A stretch of 29,450 nucleotides of DNA from Oscillospiraceae bacterium (lineage in GTDB: Bacteria > Bacillota > Clostridia > Oscillospirales > Oscillospiraceae). The first letter of the stretch is position 1. Each line of letters opens with the position of its first letter. This document shows, in pieces, positions 1-5,818 of the stretch. The stretch is taken from positions 1 through 29,450 of the forward strand of contig JAHHRX010000024.1 of the NCBI GenBank assembly GCA_020025545.1, written 5' to 3'. The notes under the pieces are model-generated. The model had not been told where the DNA came from. It made no database searches and was given only the letters and a program-made list of their open reading frames with translations. The translations under genes were made by a program, and so were the position numbers.

Positions 1-439
1 GCGTATGCAAAAAGGGTCGGGGTTTTGCATTGACTTCTTCTTATTTGGTATGAAGCAATCCCCTTGCAACCATTGCTTTAGAGTAATATGCAACACTTTT
101 TGCAACACGAGCTTGTCTAACCAGTATAATACAAAGAAAAATGGCTCAAAAAGTGGCTGTTTTTCTAATAAAAGCTAACAGATATAGCCCTTACCAAAGC
201 CCACCGAAGGAGTGGGAATAAGAAATTTATTCTAGGGCACTCTCAAATATCCAATTTCGCCGCAATCTTGGGCAAAGCGAAATATCCTGGGACTAGACTG
301 AAAAGCAAAAAATTGAGATCTTGTACGATCCGAGCAATCGGATAATGCAGGGTCTTTTTATACCCATAAGGGCCTCGCATCATTCCGAAACCAAAGAACA
401 TCCAAAGGAAATGCTGAAGATGCTTCTCTTTCCCCCAAC
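1..439. other. Gene-poor AT-rich left edge with short repeats
   Basis: I see no convincing gene here. At 5-30 there is a perfect 8-bp inverted repeat (ATGCAAAA / TTTTGCAT, 10-nt loop). TGCAAC occurs at 65-70, 89-94 and 101-106, the last two as part of TGCAACAC. A short minus-strand frame at 243-494 has no ribosome binding site and no recognisable domain. The plus-strand frame feeding the gene at 440 is open from 317, but its product looks non-coding before the ATG at 440. The stretch could be the flank of a decayed mobile element, but the sequence does not prove it. Confidence 0.4.
64..108. repeat. Three TGCAAC-containing short repeats
   Basis: TTGCAACC lies at 64-71 and TGCAACAC at 89-96 and 101-108, the last two 12 bp apart. 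Another TTGCAACG occurs near 1038-1046. Short, closely spaced copies are compatible with binding sites for an integrase, excisionase or replication protein, but they are also short enough to arise by chance in AT-rich DNA. Confidence 0.3.
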
Positions 440-1011
440 ATGAAACGTGCAGTGGAAGCCTATGTTTACCAAGACTACCTGAATATGGGCACAATTCGGA
501 TACAAAAAACTAGGCCTGAGCTTTTCCATTATGTTGTAAAAACTTACTGTAAAAATAAAGCGGACTATTTAGAAATAGTCAAATTATACCATGTATTTCT
601 GGAAGAACACGGTCTTGCCGGAGATGAAAAACTGATGATAAATCCCCGTACCTACGTAAACAAAATAGCAAGATGTGATTATGCTCTTTGGATTTGGCCA
701 CGATCCATACGCTGTTACAACATTCTGAACGAAACTATGAACTGTTCTTATCTGAAATCAACTTAGCCCAGTATCAAAACAAGGAAATATCCACTCTTAA
801 AATTTTCCGTGGACATCCTGATTTAATGGATGAGTATGATATATCAGATGCGCTTACGGCCTTCATCGATAGCCGGGAGACCTATGTAGCTGAGCGGTCC
901 CGCTTGGGAGCCGAGCTGAAGCAGCATAGCAGTAAACTTACTATGCAATTTGCGCAGTACAAAGCAACGGTAGACCATGTTCGATTCTGGATTCAAAAAA
1001 TCCGAGGCTGA
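440..1011 (+). pseudogene. Frameshifted gene of unknown function
   Basis: Two overlapping plus-strand frames appear to be one broken gene. The first runs from the ATG at 440 and reads on to a stop at 766. The second is open from 679 (after a TGA at 676-678) to 1011. Joining them by a one-base shift at the TTT near 687-689 gives a continuous mostly helical, charged protein of about 190 residues (...IARCDYAL then DLATIHTLLQHSERNYEL...). I do not recognise a domain. The ATG at 440 lacks a ribosome binding site, so the true start is uncertain. The frame change has no classical X XXY YYZ slippery heptamer, so decay or a homopolymer sequencing error is likelier than programmed frameshifting. Confidence 0.45.
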
Positions 1012-1183
1012 TTTGCTTTGAACCTTCTTCGGAGTTCTTTGCAACGCATTGCCGGATTAAAAAGTATTTCGTGTTTTTATTACTTCCTTATCTGGTTTAT
1101 GCAAATGGCTCCGTTCGTATTTTATTACGACCCAATGAAATTCCGACATAGTATTAAGCAGCTTTAAGGGAGATAAGAATGCT

Positions 1184-1372
1184 ATGCCAGAGCAATACAA
1201 ATCCGTATTAACTGTCGCTGAACTTCAAGAAATTCTGGGCATCGGTAGGAACACTGCCTATGCTCTATTAAACGCTGGAGCAATCCCTGCAGTCCGAATT
1301 GGAAAGAAGCGGCGGGTTCCTAAGGATGCCGTACCGCACTATCTTGGGCAGTGGAAGATCCCCAAAGCGTAA
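1184..1372 (+). CDS. Excisionase-like helix-turn-helix protein
   Basis: A 62-residue protein consisting almost only of a MerR/excisionase-type winged helix-turn-helix (HTH_17 type). The segment LTVAELQEILGIGRNTAYAL is the typical recognition helix arrangement, followed by a basic wing around GKKRRVPKDAV. Proteins of this size and sequence style bind DNA as recombination directionality factors (Xis) of integrative elements or as small regulators. AAGGGAGA at 1166-1173 supports the ATG at 1184. No integrase gene lies beside it in this window, so it may be an orphan left by a lost element, or its partner may lie further left. It is followed by the predicted small RNA at 1451-1517. The fold is clear; the excisionase role is inferred. 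Confidence 0.75.
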   Translation: MPEQYKSVLTVAELQEILGIGRNTAYALLNAGAIPAVRIGKKRRVPKDAVPHYLGQWKIPKA

Positions 1373-1413
1373 TATATGAGAGCCTTCAGTGCAATCGCAC
1401 TGTCCCATGATGA

Positions 1414-1436
1414 AATTGCTTTTTCGTCCTAATTAT
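1414..1436. repeat. 23-bp direct repeat, copy 1
   Basis: AATTGCTT, three variable bases, then CGTCCTAATTAT. The same arrangement recurs in the same orientation at 4629-4651 with 20 of 23 bases identical. The two copies bracket the zinc-ribbon gene and the minus-strand small-gene cluster. This copy overlaps the predicted small-RNA promoter. Confidence 0.55.
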
Positions 1437-1444
1437 GCTATCAT
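1416..1444 (+). promoter_or_regulatory. Predicted sigma-A promoter for a small RNA
   Basis: TTGCTT at 1416-1421 and TATCAT at 1439-1444 are separated by exactly 17 nt, which places transcription start near 1451. No open reading frame with a ribosome binding site begins before the terminator hairpin at 1490-1517. The -10 is good and the -35 moderate. Confidence 0.45.
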
Positions 1445-1450
1445 AAAATA

Positions 1451-1517
1451 ACAATATGCGATGTTGAGAAAACCTCGGCAGTGATCGTGGCTCTGCCTCT
1501 GGGCAGGGCTTTTGTTT
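1451..1517 (+). ncRNA. Putative small RNA, about 65 nt
   Basis: A promoter-like sequence (1416-1444) is followed within about 65 nt by an intrinsic terminator (1490-1517), with no coding frame between. The body starts near ACAATATGCGATGTTGAG and contains a weak GAG/CTC hairpin before the terminator stem. It could be a stand-alone small RNA linked to the element, or an attenuated leader of the zinc-ribbon gene that starts 147 nt further on. I do not recognise a known RNA family. The call rests only on promoter plus terminator spacing. Confidence 0.35.
1490..1517 (+). terminator. Intrinsic terminator
   Basis: GGCTCTGCC pairs with GGGCAGGGC(T) (one G-U pair) across a short TCT loop, followed by TTTTGTTT. 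It would end the predicted small RNA and any read-through from the helix-turn-helix gene. Confidence 0.6.
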
Positions 1518-1582
1518 ATGTATCCGGAAGAAATAACTTATGGCGGTCTGTGATCGGAAACAGCGAAGCCACTCTATGACAA

Positions 1583-1607
1583 ATATCCATTTTCTGGGAT
1601 ATATAAT
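1583..1607 (+). promoter_or_regulatory. Operator-like inverted repeat overlapping a -10 box
   Basis: ATATCC (1583-1588) and GGATAT (1597-1602) form a 6-bp inverted repeat with an 8-nt spacer whose right arm runs into a perfect TATAAT at 1602-1607. No good -35 lies 17 nt upstream (ATGACA is about 20 nt away), as in promoters that need an activator. It sits 57 nt before the ATG of the zinc-ribbon gene. A repressor or activator site is inferred from layout only. Confidence 0.35.
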
Positions 1608-1663
1608 GTTGCATAATGAAGTTCAGAAGCACCAAATATCTTCTAAAATACGGAGGCGATCAT

Positions 1664-2596
1664 ATGGCAAATATCCGTTGTCCCCATTGCGGCAGCCCTG
1701 CAAGGGTGCGTGGAAGCCGTTGGGAATGTGGTTACTGCGGCGACTTTGGCATTCTGAGCACCAGACAAACTGCGCCGGAGCCTACACAAACGCAAACTAT
1801 CACTTTGACCCTGAAATTCGTCAGCAAGCTGGATTTTGATGAAACCTGGAACGACATGAGGAACGTCATTTCCCAGTATGCCGAAGATCTTCTGCCTCAG
1901 TTGGGCAATGTGCTGATTTATGAGATCTCTCACGCAATGGCAACTCCGGGACACACCACCGACAACGAAAAGTTTTATGCATTGGATCAGTTTTTACAGA
2001 AAGATCCAGATCTGCGAAGCGGGCCGGGCATTCGGGATATCATTCAGGCCTCCAAGCAGGGAACGGAGCTTTGTGTGTCTCAGGGAAAGCTGACTGAGGA
2101 CGCTTGCGGAGGATTTTGGCAGCAGCTGGTCAGAAAACTTCCCTCCGGAGATGATCCGGAAGAAATTGAGCCCCTCTTGCAAGGTCTTGGAGATTTCTAC
2201 CAATATTTTGTTACAGATGACTGGAATGTGGAGTCCTTAATTCGCTTTCGGGAACTCCGGGATGCCTTTGAATACCACTGGTATCATCATCAGTATTTTC
2301 ACCCTGACCTTAGGGCAGCAATCGCAAGGCTCCAAAGGGATGATACCGGCTGTATCGATGATGACTGCAGGGATATTTTGGTATCTGCTTATCCTGACCA
2401 TTTTCGGGATTATACATTGGAAGATATGCAGGACTTCCAGTTAAACTCTCTTTTAGAGGATCTTGCAGAGGATGATCCTGCGCTTGCCCAAAACATGTGG
2501 GAAACCATTCTTGTAGCAGCCGGACCCGATTTTACGCAAAATCCCATGGTCGAAGAATACCTTATGGAAAATAGCCCCTTTGCAGAAGCTGATTGA
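1664..2596 (+). CDS. Orphan zinc-ribbon protein of unknown function
   Basis: A 310-residue protein. The start is the ATG at 1664 because GGAGG lies 7-11 nt upstream; the frame also opens earlier, at 1616, without such a site. Residues 6-9 (CPHC) and 22-25 (CGYC) form a rubredoxin-like zinc ribbon. Next comes a short Thr/Gln/Pro-rich linker, then roughly 250 residues that look alpha-helical and strongly acidic, with several Asp/Glu clusters and aromatic-rich patches (for example FEYHWYHHQYFHP). There is no signal peptide or membrane segment, so it should be cytoplasmic. I do not recognise the family. The neighbours are an excisionase-like gene and decayed genes, so it is probably island cargo. 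A terminator follows at 2658-2690. Confidence 0.75.
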   Translation: MANIRCPHCGSPARVRGSRWECGYCGDFGILSTRQTAPEPTQTQTITLTLKFVSKLDFDETWNDMRNVISQYAEDLLPQLGNVLIYEISHAMATPGHTTDNEKFYALDQFLQKDPDLRSGPGIRDIIQASKQGTELCVSQGKLTEDACGGFWQQLVRKLPSGDDPEEIEPLLQGLGDFYQYFVTDDWNVESLIRFRELRDAFEYHWYHHQYFHPDLRAAIARLQRDDTGCIDDDCRDILVSAYPDHFRDYTLEDMQDFQLNSLLEDLAEDDPALAQNMWETILVAAGPDFTQNPMVEEYLMENSPFAEAD

Positions 2597-2657
2597 ATTT
2601 ATGTGATGAAATCCGTATGTCTAACACCCTACTCTCTAAATATATTTTATAAAAAAT

Positions 2658-2690
2658 GGGCAATCCCATCAAGAGATTGCCCGTTTGTTA
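2658..2690 (+). terminator. Intrinsic terminator
   Basis: GGGCAATC (2658-2665) pairs perfectly with GATTGCCC (2675-2682) over a 9-nt loop and is followed by GTTTGTTAGTTTTCGTTTT. The A-rich stretch before it means it could also stop transcripts coming from the minus-strand cluster. Confidence 0.8.
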
Positions 2691-2757
2691 GTTTTCGTTT
2701 TATCGCTTTGCGCAAACTAAAACATCATTTGGTTTAAGGTTCCCATTTCGTGCCTAT

Positions 2758-2988
2758 TTAAGACGCTTGCAGTCGCTTTAAAAAAAGCTCAGCACCTGCC
2801 GGAATCTGAGGATTGACTGTCAGGCAGTGCAGCTTTTCAACGCCTGCACCGTCATCTAAGACGAATTTCAGGGGCTTCTCGGACTTCTTCATGGCCTCGC
2901 ATTCCCTAACTTTAACAGCACGGAAGCCAGACTTAGAGCAGGTAATCTTGTCAGATGTAGATAGAATACAATAGATTGCCGGATTCAC
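2758..2988 (-). CDS. Small hypothetical protein
   Basis: A 76-residue frame opened by a GTG at 2988; a shorter version starts at an internal ATG (KKSEKPLKFVLDD...). No good ribosome binding site is visible for either start. The C-terminal half (LKFVLDDGAGVEKLHCLTVN) looks like real protein, but no domain is recognised. It is the last frame of the minus-strand small-gene cluster, 61 nt after the preceding gene, and may be a fragment. Confidence 0.35.
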   Translation of the reverse strand: MNPAIYCILSTSDKITCSKSGFRAVKVRECEAMKKSEKPLKFVLDDGAGVEKLHCLTVNPQIPAGAELFLKRLQAS

Positions 2989-3049
2989 TTTACGTCATCG
3001 CCTTTTGAGCCTCTGCAGAGACAATACACACATCCCATTTTCTGTATGC

Positions 3050-3511
3050 TCAAGCGACGACCTTGTTTGCCTGCTCCGTCCAAAAATCCACATCATCCTG
3101 GGAGATATAAAACTCCAATGTCCGTCTGAAATCTTTCTGTTGTCCCCCATAAAAGTCAATGGTTACTTTTCTGTTTTCAACTGTAAACAAATTGACCTGA
3201 TTATATGCAATCATATAAGAGCCGCAAAGTTCGGACTGTGCAGACTGTATATCCATTTTGACTCCACACTCCAGCACAGTCGCAGAGCATGAAACATCTG
3301 TAAGATATGTTTTCTCAGCGGACATCTTCTTTAGCCAAATCAGTAAACAGATAACGGGTACACACAGCGCTATGAAATACTTGAATGAATAAATCATCAG
3401 CATCACAAGGACAACGATAAAGCATGCCAGCGCAACCACCGGACGTCTCCGGCCTTTTTCATACTGCTTGCCTTGCATTTTGATAATAAAGTGTTCTTCC
3501 AATATTGTCAC
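3050..3511 (-). CDS. Small membrane protein, YcxB-like architecture
   Basis: A 153-residue protein starting at GTG 3511, immediately after the TAG of the preceding reading frame (TAG|GTG), which suggests translational coupling. Residues about 25-60 contain two adjacent hydrophobic helices (VVALACFIVVLVMLMIYSF and FIALCVPVICLLIWL). They are followed by a soluble domain of about 90 residues rich in beta strands (KVTIDFYGGQQKDFRRTLEF). Two N-terminal helices plus a cytosolic beta domain is the layout of YcxB-like proteins, whose function is unknown. The family assignment is by architecture only. Confidence 0.55.
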   Translation of the reverse strand: MTILEEHFIIKMQGKQYEKGRRRPVVALACFIVVLVMLMIYSFKYFIALCVPVICLLIWLKKMSAEKTYLTDVSCSATVLECGVKMDIQSAQSELCGSYMIAYNQVNLFTVENRKVTIDFYGGQQKDFRRTLEFYISQDDVDFWTEQANKVVA

Positions 3512-3714
3512 CTACTTAATATGTTTATCGCCCTCTGTGTGGCATTCTTCCGGCAGCCTTGTCAGTGCATCGTCATACTTTTCCATGCAAGAGTGCACAT
3601 AACTCAGATTGATGCGGCATCCAAGATACCGGAAAGGATCCGTCATGTCTACCAAAATTTCTCCTGTGCTGCATCATACCATGTCTTGGCCATCAGTACG
3701 CAGCCCTGACTCAC
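3512..3714 (-). pseudogene. TPR-like small gene broken by a frameshift
   Basis: A GTG at 3714 overlaps the TGA of the upstream gene (GTGA) and encodes SQGCVLMAKTWYDAAQEKF before a TAG at 3649-3651. A one-base shift in the TTTT run just before it leads into a second frame: LVDMTDPFRYLGCRINLSYV, then a helix around CMEKYDDALTRLPEEC, ending at 3512. The joined product is about 67 residues with a TPR-like helix (YDDAL). The second frame could instead be translated alone from TTG 3655, which has AGGAG just upstream. Either it is a true frameshift or sequencing error, or two tiny overlapping ORFs. Confidence 0.4.
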
Positions 3715-4070
3715 GAAATCGAGACATTTCCCTGTGGCTTTCCTTGTTTTTCTTCCCCATTTTTGCGGTTGCGTTCCAGCATCTGCTTAATGTCAATATC
3801 ATATACATCCATAAAGTCAAACACTCTGCATTCAAGCGTCTGAGTAATCTTCTCTCCGGAATAGGTGTCGGTAACGAAATTACCATAGAACGTCAGAACT
3901 CTTGTTCTCTCATCCCGCTCAAATCTCGTAATCTGGCTGTACTTGATATCATAAGCAAAAATGGAATCATAATCACCAACACGGTCATCATGGTAACTAT
4001 AAATAAATCCATCCGGCTTAAATGTAATCGTCTCTCTGCGTCGAAAGCTGAATTCACGATTGAGTGTCAC
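3711..4070 (-). CDS. YcxB-like soluble domain protein
   Basis: A 119-residue protein starting at GTG 4070, overlapping the stop of the upstream membrane ORF in the form GTGA. The sequence is beta-rich and polar (ETITFKPDGFIYSYHD, YDIKYSQITRFERDERTRV), ending in a basic helix (IKQMLERNRKNGEEK). It resembles the cytosolic half of YcxB-like proteins, while the ORF upstream supplies only the membrane half. The two are therefore either a coupled two-protein pair or one gene of about 185 residues split by a one-base frameshift (joined it reads ...QRYTLVTLNREF...). Function unknown. Confidence 0.5.
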   Translation of the reverse strand: MTLNREFSFRRRETITFKPDGFIYSYHDDRVGDYDSIFAYDIKYSQITRFERDERTRVLTFYGNFVTDTYSGEKITQTLECRVFDFMDVYDIDIKQMLERNRKNGEEKQGKPQGNVSIS

Positions 4071-4267
4071 AATGTATACCGTTGCAGGTATCCAAGAAAG
4101 ACCATATGCACCACATTAGCAGTTCCGCATACAAATGCAACGATTTGCATAAGTATTGCAATGTAATAGCAGGCCTTTGGAAAGCCTTTCAGTGTTTTCA
4201 CATTGTCTTTTACCAGCCGCTTCAGGGCCTGTTTTCTCTTTCTTTCATTTACTGTATATGTTTGCAT
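4067..4267 (-). CDS. Small membrane protein, N-terminal half of a YcxB-like protein
   Basis: A 66-residue protein starting at ATG 4267 behind a strong AGGAGG six nt upstream, so translation clearly begins here. A basic N terminus (NERKRKQALKRLVKDN) is followed by a hydrophobic stretch at about 33-57 (CYYIAILMQIVAFVCGTANV). It ends at a TGA whose last bases overlap the GTG of the next gene. Alone it would be a membrane anchor without a functional domain, which is why a split gene is suspected. Confidence 0.55.
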   Translation of the reverse strand: MQTYTVNERKRKQALKRLVKDNVKTLKGFPKACYYIAILMQIVAFVCGTANVVHMVFLGYLQRYTL

Positions 4268-4378
4268 AAATTACCTCCTGTAGTCTCCTGCCGGCAGTCC
4301 CCCATGCCCGATTCGTCCCTTCATCCATTCGATTCAAGGCAGGCGCCCATTGAGCTGTCTTCCTGCATATTCGGTATT

Positions 4379-4522
4379 TTAACAACGCAAAATTGCAACC
4401 AGCAGCGAAAACACAAATGCTCCCACATTTACAATACAAATACAGCCAATGCGAGCTTACTGTCCATTCAGCGAAATCACAGCCAACAAAACGGAAATTA
4501 CCCGATATGTTTTTCCTGACAT
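4379..4522 (-). pseudogene. Remnant of a small membrane protein with an in-frame stop
   Basis: From ATG 4522 the frame reads MSGKTYRVISVLLAVISLNGQ (1 stop at 4457-4459) then continues in the same frame with a second hydrophobic stretch (IVNVGAFVFSLLVAILRC) to a TAA at 4379. Two plausible membrane helices interrupted by one stop codon suggest a decayed gene. Further hydrophobic coding-like sequence with stops extends upstream to about 4650 in another frame (VYGAVIGVAAF). The rest of 4268-4728 shows no intact gene. Confidence 0.4.
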
Positions 4523-4628
4523 ATGGGGCATACCCTCAGATGTGGTTTTTCTGATATTACGAAATCCAATGTATATCAGAATGCAGCAACACCGATCACG
4601 GCTCCATAAACATTACGACGCTTTACTG

Positions 4629-4651
4629 AATTGCTTCGCCGTCCTAATTAT
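4629..4651. repeat. 23-bp direct repeat, copy 2
   Basis: AATTGCTT, CGC, then CGTCCTAATTAT: the partner of the repeat at 1414-1436, same orientation, 20 of 23 bases identical. On the minus strand this copy contains TATAAT, so a shared promoter-type element is an alternative to a recombination site. Confidence 0.55.
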
Positions 4652-4728
4652 AGCACAATGCTTTCCGCTGGCAGCTCTAATATTTATAAAATAAACAGGC
4701 GGAATGTCCCTCTCCCCCATCCTTGAAG

Positions 4729-4930
4729 TGTCCCCAAAAAGTTGACGATATTTTAAATTAAAAACTGTTTAAGCTACCGAAAGGGCTTGCTGCCTGTGCA
4801 AAGCAGGCGGCAGGCCCTTTAACTCTGGCTTGATTCGTTTGTTGGAGTAATCCAGATACTCGATCAACTCTACCTTGAAATGTTCCATGGACTTAAATTC
4901 TGGCAGGTAGAGCAGCTCGCCCTGTTCATT
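4729..4930 (-). mobile_element. IS3-family insertion sequence remnant (3' end)
   Basis: The segment begins with TGTCCCCAAAAAGTTGAC at 4729-4746, which matches the terminal inverted repeat style of IS3-family (IS150 group) elements (TG at the tip). It continues into the last ~50 codons of a minus-strand transposase. The other end and most of the transposase are missing. The break lies close to or inside the end of the GIY-YIG gene. Confidence 0.8.
4769..4930 (-). pseudogene. IS3-family transposase C-terminal fragment
   Basis: Read on the minus strand to the TAA at 4769-4771, the fragment gives ELLYLPEFKSMEHFKVELIE, then YLDYSNKRIKPELKGLPPAL and a HRQQALSVA tail. This is the typical C terminus of IS150-group IS3 transposases (the YLDYYNNRRI / LKGLPPA signature of the DDE integrase domain end). 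The catalytic DDE residues are absent, so it is inactive. Confidence 0.85.
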
Positions 4931-5180
4931 TTTCTCTTTTGCAAAGCTTCAGTTTTTCATCTCTGGGAAGCGCTTTTACCGCACATTCCCGCTTGAGCGC
5001 ATCGGAATGACTTCCGCAAACCTCCCGATAGAGAATCTCCAGCGGTCCCCTGCCCCGTGTATATTTTGCACCTTTTCCGGCAGCATGTGCCCGAAATCGG
5101 GCATCCACATCCACGGCAATACCGGTATAGAGTGTACCGTCGCCGCAACGCAGGATATAAAGACTCCAGATTTGTTCCAT
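4926..5180 (-). CDS. GIY-YIG nuclease domain protein (UPF0213/YhbQ type)
   Basis: An 84-residue single-domain GIY-YIG protein. Visible motif elements are LYILRCGDGTLYTGIAVDV (the GIY...YIG equivalents YIL and YTG), the arginine of DARFRAH, the KYTRGRGP loop, and the glutamate of LKRECAVK. These proteins are small putative DNA endonucleases related to UvrC and SLX1; the in vivo role is poorly known. ATG 5180 is preferred over TTG 5204. It lies only 4 nt after the stop of the upstream membrane protein gene, so the two are probably co-transcribed. Its stop codon directly borders the IS3 remnant, so its last residues (CKREK) could be altered by the insertion. Confidence 0.85.
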   Translation of the reverse strand: MEQIWSLYILRCGDGTLYTGIAVDVDARFRAHAAGKGAKYTRGRGPLEILYREVCGSHSDALKRECAVKALPRDEKLKLCKREK

Positions 5181-5184
5181 GGCA

Positions 5185-5703
5185 TTACCGCCCGTTAAGG
5201 CCAAACCGAATGCCCAGAAGCCGATCCAATAGATAAAATGTAAGATTGCCCAGCAGAAGCAGCACCACCGTCAGAGCGGTGCCCAGCTCTTCATATTCCT
5301 GTATCAGCTCCGCCATACCGAATACCCGGATCAAAATTGTGTACATGGAAAGCACCGCAGCGTTAAACAGCAGCAGCTTCCAAATCCACTTTGCTTTCCG
5401 GCGATCCAGCCACGGCTTCACGATGGGATAGTATCCCAGAAATAGAAATACTGCGGCAGCCTCCTTGTCGGGGCTCATTAAAAGGCTCAAAAGCGCCACA
5501 GCGCCGTACCAAGCCCATCCTATCCGGCTGCCACAGCGTTTTAACACTACTGCCAGCAGAAGCATGCTCAGCATAGGGCAGACAAATGTTGCCACCGGAA
5601 TCAAGCCGCCCATGCACATAATAACCATAGCCAAAGCCGCCAGCACCCCGCCAAGGGCTATATCCGAAGCTTGCGCACGATTTCTTCTTTGCATTTTCTT
5701 CAT
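5185..5703 (-). CDS. Integral membrane protein, possible ECF-type S component
   Basis: About 172 residues with five or six hydrophobic helices. A charged N terminus (RRNRAQASD) leads directly into a helix with Gly/Ala-rich packing (IALGGVLAALAMVIMCMGGL), followed by a second helix around FVCPMLSMLLLAVVL. This arrangement and length resemble substrate-binding S components of energy-coupling-factor transporters, but no substrate signature is recognisable, so the name is tentative. ATG 5703 is chosen because it lies just downstream of a good promoter (5729-5757); ATG 5694 is possible. The gene is divergent from the thioesterase and ends 4 nt before the GIY-YIG gene. Confidence 0.7.
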   Translation of the reverse strand: MKKMQRRNRAQASDIALGGVLAALAMVIMCMGGLIPVATFVCPMLSMLLLAVVLKRCGSRIGWAWYGAVALLSLLMSPDKEAAAVFLFLGYYPIVKPWLDRRKAKWIWKLLLFNAAVLSMYTILIRVFGMAELIQEYEELGTALTVVLLLLGNLTFYLLDRLLGIRFGLNGR

Positions 5704-5728
5704 CCGTTCTTTGGTAATTATGGTGTAT

Positions 5729-5757
5729 ATTATAGACCCCCGCTCTGACAATAGCAA
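5729..5757 (-). promoter_or_regulatory. Promoter for the membrane protein gene
   Basis: On the minus strand TTGCTA (5752-5757) and TATAAT (5729-5734) are 17 nt apart. The start codon at 5703 follows about 25 nt after the -10. It lies back to back with the plus-strand promoter at 5766-5794. Confidence 0.7.
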
Positions 5758-5765
5758 CCTTTTTA

Positions 5766-5794
5766 TTGACAGGCGGGAAGTTGTCAAGTATAGT
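5766..5794 (+). promoter_or_regulatory. Promoter for the thioesterase gene
   Basis: Perfect TTGACA (5766-5771), 17-nt spacer, TATAGT (5789-5794). Its -35 is only 8 nt from the -35 of the divergent promoter, so binding at one could affect the other. Confidence 0.8.
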
Positions 5795-5818
5795 GTTTTC
5801 TGAAAGGATGTGCAGAAT

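Noticed and set aside
243..494. Minus-strand 83-codon frame near the left edge
   Set aside because: No ribosome binding site, no domain, and it overlaps the likelier plus-strand broken gene.
685..691. Programmed ribosomal frameshift in the gene at 440-1011
   Set aside because: The frame change would be -1 but no X XXY YYZ heptamer or downstream stem was found; a one-base indel in TTT is simpler.
3609..4166. Plus-strand frame of 185 codons opposite the YcxB-like cluster
   Set aside because: No ribosome binding site; the minus strand has an AGGAGG-led start, coupled junctions and coherent hydrophobic and soluble segments.
5810..5812. GTG start for the thioesterase
   Set aside because: It lies only about 2 nt after the AAAGGA ribosome binding site; ATG 5819 is at normal distance.
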